Source: JAAFIP01 sp043772355
GTDB lineage: Bacteria > Pseudomonadota > Gammaproteobacteria > Burkholderiales > Burkholderiaceae_C
Length of the DNA: 7,769 nucleotides
NCBI GenBank assembly: GCA_043772355.1
Contig: JAYVGI010000175.1
Coordinates: 1 to 7,769 of the forward strand
Direction: 5' to 3'
Position numbers and translations under genes: made by a program. The notes under the pieces are model-generated. The model ran no database searches. It was not told the DNA's origin and was given only the letters and a program-made list of their open reading frames with translations. Of the stretch, positions 1 through 5,694 are shown piece after piece (the first letter of the stretch is position 1; every line of letters starts with the position of its first letter).

Positions 1-60
1 TGGGTCGAACTTGGTAGTGCATTGGAGTCTGGGAGCGCGCTGGCCGGAGCACATTTCCGA

Positions 61-99
61 CTCCCTCTCCCGCATGGCGGGAGAGGGCTGGGGTGAGGG
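61..99 (+). repeat. Dispersed hairpin repeat, copy A
   Basis: The arms CCCTCTCCCGC (63-73) and GCGGGAGAGGG (77-87) are a perfect 11-base inverted repeat around ATG, followed by the tail CTGGGGTGAGGG (88-99). All 39 bases are identical to copy B at 3515-3553, and the core matches copies C and D near 5.5 kb. It behaves like a REP-type intergenic repeat. It lies 374 bases past the hydrolase stop, so it could form a strong RNA hairpin late in the operon transcript and act as a 3' stabiliser or weak terminator, but no T-run follows on either strand. Confidence 0.85.
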
Positions 100-197
100 T
101 GTCCCCCAGTACCCAACTCATCTGGCGCCACGGTGGTTTGCACTGCGGCACCCCGCTCACTCTCTTTACCGTAGCACTCCGTCTAAGCAGGACAGTG

Positions 198-238
198 GGG
201 TACATGGGTACAGACCAAAAAATTGGAGTTTTGTACCC
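198..238. repeat. GGGTACA box cluster with nested inverted repeat
   Basis: GGGTACA occurs twice in direct orientation (198-204 and 206-212, one base apart) and once inverted as TGTACCC (232-238). A further inverted GTACCC lies at 109-114. The second direct box and the inverted box form the outer arms of a hairpin whose inner arms are CCAA (215-218) and TTGG (223-226). Such an arrangement could be an operator for a dimeric regulator, a recombinase-type site, or an RNA hairpin. No matching regulator or integrase gene is visible, so its role is unknown. Confidence 0.35.
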
Positions 239-434
239 TACAGAGCCGCTGTGCACCGAAAACCTGCCCCGTAGACCGTCCACCAACCCTCTTCGGCAAA
301 ACATTCGCTCTTTATTTCATAGCGGCTACCCTATGTTTCTTGCTGGCTATTGCCCGATAATATCTAAAAACAGCGCTCAAACAGGTGCATTTACAGTTTT
401 CAGCCGGCGCGCAGGCTCCCAGGGCTTCCCGAGC

Positions 435-465
435 GCTCGAAAACAGCGATTTTGAGCAGCTTTTT
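435..465 (+). terminator. Possible weak terminator hairpin, plus-strand direction
   Basis: GCTC-G-AAAA (435-443) can pair with TTTTGAGC (450-457) around a six-base loop, with one bulged G. Five Ts follow at 461-465. Read on the plus strand it resembles a rho-independent terminator for transcription arriving from the left. Read on the minus strand it lies just after the hydrolase stop at 474 but lacks a trailing T-run. The stem is partly A/T and interrupted, so the call is tentative. Confidence 0.25.
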
Positions 466-473
466 GGTATTTG

Positions 474-1307
474 TCAGCCGTCAGCCATTGCTTGCAGTAC
501 CAAGGCGTTGGCTGCGTCAGGGGCTTCGTACTGCACCCAATGCCCCGCGCCGGGCACGACCGCGCTGCGTTGCAGTGGTAGTCTCGCCGCTTGCAGCGCG
601 CGCAGCACGGTGTCGGGTGTGCAGGTCACGTCGTGCTCGCCCCACATCGCGCTCAGCAGCAGGGCGGGGTTGGTGCGCTGCGCAGTCGCCAGTGCGTCCA
701 GCAAGCCGCCTGCCAGGGAGATTTTTTTGCTGTGAAAGCGGGTCTGGATGCAGGCTGCGGTGTGCAGGCCCAGTGCCTGCGCGTCTATGGACGAGGCGTG
801 CTCCAGCATGTGCATCAGCAAGTTATGCCGCATGGTGCGCGCCAAGGCCACAGCGTCCTGGTCGCGCGCAGCGTCTCGCCAGTCTTGCAGCGCGCCTTTA
901 GGGCGGCGGGCTCTGCCATGGCCTGCCGGGCCCAGCAGGGCCAGGTGGGTGACATGGGGGCGCTGGGCGGCGATGTGGGCCGCCACCAGGCCGCCAAAAG
1001 AAAACCCAGCCAGCCGAACGGGTCTGTCCGCGCCCAGCAATTGGTCTAGCGCAGCGCGGGTGGTGTTCACCAAGGATTGCATCGTCGGCTCGGGCGGGGT
1101 GTCCGAGTCGCCGTAGCCGGGAAGATCAGGCACCAACACGCGGTAGTGGCGGGCCAGCGGCGCGATGTTGCGCGCCCAGTGTTGCCAGGAGCCGTGGCCG
1201 CCGTGCAGCAGCACCAAGGGATGGCTCGCATCGCCAGTATTGGCACCCAGCGCATGCCAGACCATCTGCGTCGAGCCGATGGAAGTAGTGAGGCGTTGCA
1301 TGCTCAT
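474..1307 (-). CDS. Alpha/beta hydrolase
   Basis: The 277-residue protein has the classic alpha/beta hydrolase fold layout: an oxyanion-hole motif HGGHGS (residues 35-40), a nucleophile elbow GFSFGG (101-106) with Ser103, a probable acid residue Asp226 in WGEHD, and a catalytic His256 in GAGHW. A variable cap region lies at about 130-205. There is no signal peptide, so it should be cytosolic. The family includes esterases, thioesterases, C-C bond (meta-cleavage) hydrolases and lactonases, and the sequence does not choose among them. Its ATG overlaps the TGA of the acyl-CoA synthetase gene by ATGA, which supports both the start and translational coupling. A second ATG two codons later is possible. 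As the last operon gene beside a CoA ligase and a crotonase, a role in cleaving a pathway ester or thioester is a reasonable inference. Confidence 0.92.
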   Translation of the reverse strand: MSMQRLTTSIGSTQMVWHALGANTGDASHPLVLLHGGHGSWQHWARNIAPLARHYRVLVPDLPGYGDSDTPPEPTMQSLVNTTRAALDQLLGADRPVRLAGFSFGGLVAAHIAAQRPHVTHLALLGPAGHGRARRPKGALQDWRDAARDQDAVALARTMRHNLLMHMLEHASSIDAQALGLHTAACIQTRFHSKKISLAGGLLDALATAQRTNPALLLSAMWGEHDVTCTPDTVLRALQAARLPLQRSAVVPGAGHWVQYEAPDAANALVLQAMADG

Positions 1308-3577
1308 GGCGCAGCCAGCACCATCACCGCGTCGGCCGCCTTCACGCCTTGGCCTGCGGGCAGCACAAACAGCGGATTGATCTCAGCGGTGACGAGCCGC
1401 TCGCCCAGTTGCTCCACCATGTGGGAGAAGGCCACGATGGCATCGAGCAAAGCGTCTACATCGGCCAGCGGGCGGCCCCGGTAGCCGTTCAGCAGGGGCC
1501 AGGTTTTCAGGCTGTGCAGCATGGCGCGTGCGCTGGCACGGTCAACGGGGCACATGCGCAGCGCCGTGTCTTCCAAAAGCTCGGCCGCCGTGCCGCCCAT
1601 GCCCAGCAAAATCGCGCTGCCTAACGGGTCACGGTGCATGCCCAGAATCATCTCGGCGGCGCCTGTGACCATCTCTTGCACTAGAAACTGCTCGCAAGAG
1701 ACCCCGGTGTGTGCCTCTACCTGCGTGCGCATGTGGTTCAAGCGTGCGCCGATCTGCTCGGGTGTCAAGCCGATTGCCACGCCGCCTACGTCGCTCTTGT
1801 GGGGGATGTGGCTGGACAGCATTTTGAGCACCAGCTTGCCTGCGCCGTTGTTCGCACCGTTTTGCGTCAACAGCGTGTGCGCGGCTTGTTGGGCCTCGTC
1901 CGCCGTGCTGGCTACGTGCTCGCGTGTGGATGCGATGCCAAACTGGGCAAAGATTTTTTTAGCCTCGTACTCATTCAACGAGCCTGTGCGCTGCGCGAAA
2001 GTGTGGATGGGCGCAGCAGCGCGCGAGTTTTGCAAGGCTGCGGGGCTCTGGGTGTGCACCTTCATCACTTGGGCTTGCTGCTGCATCCCCAAGAGCGCCT
2101 GCGCACAACTCTCTGGTGCTGAAAAGGCAGGCACGCCGAGCGAGGAGAGCACAGCGGCTGCCTCGGGCGCGTGCGGGCTGACATAAGCCAGCACGGGTTT
2201 GTCGGCATGCTCGGGCACGCCCAGCAAAGCCGCCGCAATGGCATCGGCCATCAGGCGGGGCTGGGCCACGCCAGACGAGCCCACAATCACAATCAGTGCA
2301 TCGTAGCTGGGGCTGGCCAGCAGGGCCGCCACCGCGCCGCGCAGCACGGCAGGCTGCAGGCCTGCCAGGGTGACATCGATCGGGTTTTTGTCAAACACCG
2401 CATGGTCTCCGCTTTGCGTGGCGCGCAGTTTGGCTACCGTGGGCGCATCGGGTGCGGGGGTTTCAAAGCCTGCCAGTCCCAAGCTGTCAGACACCAGGGT
2501 GCCTGCGCCGCCCGTGGAAGTGAGAATCGCCACGCGCTGGCCCGCCAGCATTTTGCCGGTAGACAAGGCAAGCGGGATGTCCAGCAAGTCGCTGAAGAAC
2601 TGCGCCCGAATCACCCCACAAGCCGCAAACAACGCGTCGTACATACGGTCTGACCCGGCCATGGCACCCGTGTGGGAGACAGCGGCTTGCGCGCCCGCTT
2701 CGGAGCGGCCAATTTTGAAGGCAACGATGGGTTTGCCTGCCACAGCAGCCTTGCGGCACGCGGCTTTGAAGCGCTCCGCGTTGCGCACGGTTTCGATGTA
2801 GAGCACGATCACGCCGGTGGCGGGGTCGCCCGCCAAAAAGTCCACGCAGTCGGCCAAATCAATGTCTACTTCGTTGCTGGTGGCAATCAGTTTGGACAGG
2901 CCCACGCCGCGCGCCGAGGCGCGCGAGAGCAGGGAGCCCAAAATGCCGCCGCTTTGCGAGACCACGCTGATAGCGCCCCGGCTCAAATGCGCCATGTCCA
3001 ACGCACCACTGGGCGAGAGCACGATGCCGTCGGTCAGGTTCACTAGGCCGATGGTGTTGGGGCCTAGCAGGCGCATGGGGGCCAGGCCGCTACTTGGGCC
3101 GCTAGCTGGACGCGCAGCTGCCTCTAGCAGCGCCGCTTGCCGCGCCGCGCCTGCGGGGCCGGTCTCCGCGTAGCCACTGGCCAGCACAATGCAGGCGGGC
3201 ACGCCCAGCGCCGCCAACTCGCGCACCGCGCTTTCTGCGCGGTCAGCGCCCAGCAGCACCATCGCCACATCCGGTACGGCGGGCAGATCGGCAATGCTCG
3301 CATAACAGGGCAGACCGCTGATCTCGGATGTGCGTGGATTAACCGGATAAATAGCACCCGTAAAGCCTTGCTTTTGCAAATAAAAAATCGGACGGCCTGC
3401 GGTTTTGTTCGCGTCGGCTGATGCGCCGATCACGGCGACCGAACGCGGATGGAATAACACTTGCAATGCATTCATCGAATGGGGTGGGGTGGCTGGTGCC
3501 GTGTGGGTTTCTGGCTCCCTCTCCCGCATGGCGGGAGAGGGCTGGGGTGAGGGCATTTGAGGCATATAGACCATCAT
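1304..3577 (-). CDS. NDP-forming acyl-CoA synthetase (acetate--CoA ligase family, single chain)
   Basis: This enzyme class links acid + CoA + ATP to acyl-CoA + ADP + phosphate, reversibly. Domains, numbered from the 3577 start: CoA-binding Rossmann domain (about 36-135, with SVAVIGASAD), succinyl-CoA-ligase-like domains (about 170-500) carrying SHTGAMAGSD, whose His302 is the expected phosphohistidine, and a C-terminal ATP-grasp domain (about 535-755, with PHKSDVGGV and AEINPL). The alpha- and beta-type parts are fused in one chain, as in PauA/FerA-like bacterial enzymes. The ATG at 3577 overlaps the crotonase TGA by ATGA. The conserved fold, however, begins near a second ATG at 3475 (residue 35), and the intervening 34 codons include a hairpin repeat copy (3515-3553). 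Neither start has a clear Shine-Dalgarno sequence. I keep 3577 because of the coupling; the protein from 3475 would have 723 residues. A 12-base tandem duplication lies at 3086-3109. The acyl substrate is unknown. Confidence 0.92.
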   Translation of the reverse strand: MMVYMPQMPSPQPSPAMREREPETHTAPATPPHSMNALQVLFHPRSVAVIGASADANKTAGRPIFYLQKQGFTGAIYPVNPRTSEISGLPCYASIADLPAVPDVAMVLLGADRAESAVRELAALGVPACIVLASGYAETGPAGAARQAALLEAAARPASGPSSGLAPMRLLGPNTIGLVNLTDGIVLSPSGALDMAHLSRGAISVVSQSGGILGSLLSRASARGVGLSKLIATSNEVDIDLADCVDFLAGDPATGVIVLYIETVRNAERFKAACRKAAVAGKPIVAFKIGRSEAGAQAAVSHTGAMAGSDRMYDALFAACGVIRAQFFSDLLDIPLALSTGKMLAGQRVAILTSTGGAGTLVSDSLGLAGFETPAPDAPTVAKLRATQSGDHAVFDKNPIDVTLAGLQPAVLRGAVAALLASPSYDALIVIVGSSGVAQPRLMADAIAAALLGVPEHADKPVLAYVSPHAPEAAAVLSSLGVPAFSAPESCAQALLGMQQQAQVMKVHTQSPAALQNSRAAAPIHTFAQRTGSLNEYEAKKIFAQFGIASTREHVASTADEAQQAAHTLLTQNGANNGAGKLVLKMLSSHIPHKSDVGGVAIGLTPEQIGARLNHMRTQVEAHTGVSCEQFLVQEMVTGAAEMILGMHRDPLGSAILLGMGGTAAELLEDTALRMCPVDRASARAMLHSLKTWPLLNGYRGRPLADVDALLDAIVAFSHMVEQLGERLVTAEINPLFVLPAGQGVKAADAVMVLAAP
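3515..3553 (+). repeat. Dispersed hairpin repeat, copy B (inside a coding frame)
   Basis: This copy is identical over 39 bases to copy A at 61-99, with arms at 3517-3527 and 3531-3541 and the same orientation. It sits between the ATGA-coupled start of the acyl-CoA synthetase gene and the ATG where the conserved protein begins. Read on the minus strand in the gene's frame it encodes exactly 13 codons (PSPQPSPAMRERE) with no stop, so the frame stays open. A GC-rich hairpin this close to the start could also affect translation of the synthetase. Confidence 0.85.
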
Positions 3578-4365
3578 TGCGCCGCTGTCTTGGTTAAAAA
3601 CGCCATCACAGCCGCGCGGTGCTCGCTGCTGGTGTAGCAGATGCCTTGCGCCTGGCTGCCCTGCGCAAATATCTGCTGCGCGGGCAACTCAAAACTCTGG
3701 TTCAAAATGGTTTTGCCCAGTGCCAGCGCGGTGGCAGAGCCCTTGGACAGCTCGGCCGCCCAAGCCTGCGCATCAGCCACCAAACGCTCGGCGCTCGTAC
3801 TGCGGTCGGCAATGCCCAAAGACAGCGCCTCTGCGCTATCAACTTTGCGCCCGGTAAAAATAAGCTCTTTGGCTTTCGGCAAGCCCACGCGGCGGGGCAA
3901 AAAGTACATGCCCCCGCCGTCGGGAATGATGCCCCGGTGGATATACGACCAGGTAAAGCTGGCGTGCTCGCTGACCATGATGAAGTCGCAGGCCAAGGCG
4001 GTGTCCGCCCCCAAGCCTGACGCCGCGCCATTGACTGCGGCAATGGTGGGCTTGGGCAGGGTATGCAAGAGCGTTTGCACATGGTGTACGCCCTGTTGGC
4101 GCGACCAGCCGTTAAAGGCAATCTCACCCGTGGGCGCAGCCATGCGCTTTTCCATGCCCGCAATATCGCCACCCGCACAAAAGCCTTTGCCCGCGCCCGT
4201 GAGCACCAGGGCGCGAATGGCTTTGTCGCTCGCCACGCGCTCCAGCGCCTGTGCAAACTGCGCGCGCATGGCATCGCTCATGGCGTTGCGTTTGTCGGGG
4301 CGGTTCAGGGTGATGGTGGCAATGCCACCCGCGTTGACGGAGAGATCGATCAAGGTGTCGGTCAT
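3574..4365 (-). CDS. Enoyl-CoA hydratase/isomerase (crotonase) family protein
   Basis: The 263-residue length is normal for the family. The two backbone oxyanion-hole regions are present: FCAGGDI (62-68) and VNGAASGLGA (111-120), so it should bind and polarise an acyl-CoA thioester. By manual alignment to rat enoyl-CoA hydratase, the catalytic Glu144 and Glu164 are replaced by Asp121 and Tyr141. Asp149, in the PDGGG motif, falls where dienoyl-CoA isomerase and PaaG-type isomerases have a catalytic Asp. Isomerase-like chemistry is therefore more likely than simple hydration. The ATG at 4365 has a good ribosome binding site (AGGA at 4372-4375, six bases upstream). The stop overlaps the acyl-CoA synthetase start by ATGA, so the two products probably act on the same thioester. 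Family assignment is firm; the exact reaction is not known. Confidence 0.93.
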   Translation of the reverse strand: MTDTLIDLSVNAGGIATITLNRPDKRNAMSDAMRAQFAQALERVASDKAIRALVLTGAGKGFCAGGDIAGMEKRMAAPTGEIAFNGWSRQQGVHHVQTLLHTLPKPTIAAVNGAASGLGADTALACDFIMVSEHASFTWSYIHRGIIPDGGGMYFLPRRVGLPKAKELIFTGRKVDSAEALSLGIADRSTSAERLVADAQAWAAELSKGSATALALGKTILNQSFELPAQQIFAQGSQAQGICYTSSEHRAAVMAFLTKTAAQ

Positions 4366-4371
4366 AAAAAA

Positions 4372-4375
4372 TCCT
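4372..4375 (-). promoter_or_regulatory. Ribosome binding site of the crotonase gene
   Basis: The minus strand reads AGGA, then six Ts or equivalents, then ATG at 4365. This is the clearest Shine-Dalgarno sequence in the window with an ATG start. It shows that the crotonase can be translated independently of the Bug gene upstream, unlike the ATGA-coupled genes. Confidence 0.7.
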
Positions 4376-4402
4376 GTATTTTTTGCATGGCTTGATGTGC
4401 AT

Positions 4403-4419
4403 CTGTAACGCTGTCACAG
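4403..4419. repeat. Short inverted repeat between Bug and crotonase genes
   Basis: CTGTAAC (4403-4409) and GTCACAG (4413-4419) are 7-base arms with one mismatch (G-U pairing possible in RNA) around GCT. It lies in the 69-base gap between the Bug stop and the crotonase start. No T-run follows on the minus strand, so it is not a standard terminator. It could be a minor RNA hairpin or a protein-binding palindrome, or chance. Confidence 0.25.
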
Positions 4420-4434
4420 GCAGTGGCACGGGTT

Positions 4435-5409
4435 TTAGTCGGCGGTAATTTTGGCGCTTTGAATCACTTTGCGCCAGCGAACCACTTCGCCTTTAAAGTA
4501 GTCGTCCAGCTCCTGCGGAGCGCCTGCACTCACCACCAAGCCTTCTTCCACCACCCGCTTTTGAAAAACCTCCGATTGCGCGGCTTTCTTGGCGGCGGCA
4601 TGCAGCTTGGCAACCACCTCGGGTGGTGTGCCTGCGGGCGCGAATAGGCCGTACCAGCTATCTGCGGCATAGCCCTTGAGCTCGGGCACGCCCGAGTTGG
4701 ACAGGCTAGGCACCTGCGCCAGCCGCGCCACGGGCGAGCGCTCCTGGGTTGTCACGGCCAGGGCGCGCAGTTTGCCATTTTCAATAAACCCGCCTACGGC
4801 CGCTGCGGTGGCAAACATCATGTCCACCTGGCCGCCCAGCAAATCGGTCAGCGCGGGCCCCGCGCCCCGGTAGGGAATGTGCAGCATATAGGTTTTGGTC
4901 AGCGACTTGAACAGCTCGCCCGCCAAATGCGCCGAGGTGCCAGCGCCTTGCGATGCAAAAGACAGCTGCCCCGGCTTGACTCTGGCGGCAATCACAATAT
5001 CTTGCACGGTTTTGTACGGGCTGTCAGAGCGCACCACCAGCACGTTGGGCGAGCGCCCGATCAACATGACAGGCGTAAAGGCTTTGTCGTAGCTGTAGGG
5101 CAGCTTGGGCAGCAAACTGGGGTTCACCGCGTTGGCAAAAGTGGCCATCACCAAGCTGTAGCCATCGGCTGGGCTTTTGGCCACCAGGTCCGTGCCTATC
5201 ACCGTGCCACCGCCCGCCTTGTTGTCCACGATCACGGACTGCCCCAGCTCTTGCGCCATCACGCCAGACAGGGTGCGGGCAATCAAGTCCGTGCCGCCAC
5301 CGGGGGCAAAGGGCACGACGATGCGCACGGGTTTGTCGGGGAAGGCGTGGGTTAGTGGTGCGCCAAGCAAAGCTCCGCAGGTCACGGCCCACACAATAAG
5401 TTGTCTCAA
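4435..5409 (-). CDS. Bug-family (tripartite tricarboxylate transporter) solute-binding protein
   Basis: This is a periplasmic receptor of the Bug/TctC family, which binds carboxylates or related small polar compounds for a TctAB membrane permease. No permease genes are in the window. Hallmarks of the mature protein are FPDKPVRIVVPFAPGGGTD at its start, then the region IVDNKAGGGTVIGTDLVAKSPADGY, HIPYRGAGPALTDLLGGQVD, and a C-terminal PAGTPPEVVAKL segment. I chose the TTG at 5409: it has GGAG five bases upstream (5415-5418) and gives a compact signal peptide MRQLIVWAVTCGALLGAPLTHA with cleavage before FPDKP, for 324 residues in total. ATG codons at 5427 and 5439 are alternatives that give 330 or 334 residues with a longer, polar leader and no good Shine-Dalgarno. 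The frame stays open to an ATG at 5676, but that extension is translated hairpin repeat and should be rejected. Confidence 0.92.
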   Translation of the reverse strand: MRQLIVWAVTCGALLGAPLTHAFPDKPVRIVVPFAPGGGTDLIARTLSGVMAQELGQSVIVDNKAGGGTVIGTDLVAKSPADGYSLVMATFANAVNPSLLPKLPYSYDKAFTPVMLIGRSPNVLVVRSDSPYKTVQDIVIAARVKPGQLSFASQGAGTSAHLAGELFKSLTKTYMLHIPYRGAGPALTDLLGGQVDMMFATAAAVGGFIENGKLRALAVTTQERSPVARLAQVPSLSNSGVPELKGYAADSWYGLFAPAGTPPEVVAKLHAAAKKAAQSEVFQKRVVEEGLVVSAGAPQELDDYFKGEVVRWRKVIQSAKITAD

Positions 5410-5414
5410 ATGGG

Positions 5415-5418
5415 CTCC
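5415..5418 (-). promoter_or_regulatory. Shine-Dalgarno that decides the Bug start (TTG 5409)
   Basis: The minus strand reads ACGGAG followed by CCCAT and then TTG. GGAG at five bases' spacing favours the TTG at 5409 over the in-frame ATGs at 5427 and 5439. The ATG at 5439 has only GGGGT directly against it. Confidence 0.5.
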
Positions 5419-5468
5419 GTATGACATGCCATGAGTCATACCCCAGGCCGTAGCCGTGGCATCTCTTG

Positions 5469-5506
5469 CTCCCTCTCCCGCTAGCGGGAGAGGGTTGGGG
5501 TGAGGG
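5469..5506 (+). repeat. Dispersed hairpin repeat, copy C
   Basis: The arms CCCTCTCCCGC (5471-5481) and GCGGGAGAGGG (5484-5494) surround TA, and the tail TTGGGGTGAGGG follows. It matches copies A and B apart from the loop and one tail base. It lies in the leader of the Bug gene, 60 bases before the TTG start, and faces copy D in inverted orientation. Confidence 0.85.
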
Positions 5507-5567
5507 TGCAAGGGGCCTGTAGACTGTGCAAGATGGTGTGACCAATGCGATGTGCTCGCCGTACCCG

Positions 5568-5604
5568 CCCTCACCCCAGCCCTCTCCCGCCAGCGGGAGA
5601 GGGG
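5568..5604 (-). repeat. Dispersed hairpin repeat, copy D (inverted relative to A-C)
   Basis: On the minus strand the arms are CCCTCTCCCGC and GCGGGAGAGGG (5593-5603 and 5580-5590 in plus coordinates) around TG, followed by CTGGGGTGAGGG. It is the only copy in this orientation. Together with copy C it makes a near-perfect inverted pair separated by about 61 bases, in the gap between the dehydrogenase stop and the Bug start. Confidence 0.85.
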
Positions 5605-5694
5605 ACAAGATATGCCGCTTAGAGTGCATTTCTTTACCCACTGCAAATCGCAGAGATCCAGCATAAATTGCCTCATATGGATGCCCTTAATTCG

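Larger units (their letters stand above)
1..473. other. Intergenic region downstream of the operon, no convincing gene
   Basis: This stretch lies past the stop codon of the last operon gene. The open frames across it have no recognisable protein similarity, no ribosome binding site, and run through a hairpin repeat, so I call no gene. It holds, from left to right: a 39-base hairpin repeat (61-99), a group of GGGTACA boxes with a nested hairpin (198-238), a more AT-rich segment (about 300-370) with a weak CATAG/CTATG inverted repeat (318-322 and 331-335), a 9-base direct repeat AAAACAGCG (367-375 and 440-448), and a hairpin with a T-run (435-465). The first 60 bases could be the end of a neighbouring gene, but nothing in them decides this. 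Confidence 0.6.

Noticed and set aside
1..60. tRNA fragment suggested by GGTCGAACTTGG
   Set aside because: No acceptor or anticodon stem can be built around it in either orientation.
340..363. Plus-strand promoter with TTGCTG and GATAAT/TAATAT
   Set aside because: The spacing of 10-12 bases is too short and no gene starts downstream on the plus strand.
11..455. Open frames on the plus strand at the left end
   Set aside because: They run through the hairpin repeat, have no ribosome binding site and no recognisable protein features.
591..4408. Long plus-strand open frames opposite the operon genes
   Set aside because: They are GC-rich shadow frames of well-supported minus-strand genes and show Arg/Ala/Pro-rich, domain-free translations.
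61..5604. The four hairpin repeats as a CRISPR array
   Set aside because: They are dispersed over 5.5 kb, in both orientations, without regular spacers or cas genes.
5410..5676. N-terminal extension of the Bug frame to an ATG at 5676
   Set aside because: The extension is translated hairpin repeat C and D plus linker, lacks similarity to the family, and would bury the signal peptide about 90 residues inside the protein.
5510..5694. Sigma-70 promoter before the Bug gene, for example TTGGTC with CTACAG or TTGCAG with TCTAAG on the minus strand
   Set aside because: Each candidate matches the -35 and -10 consensus poorly, about three or four of six positions, which is no better than chance in this length.
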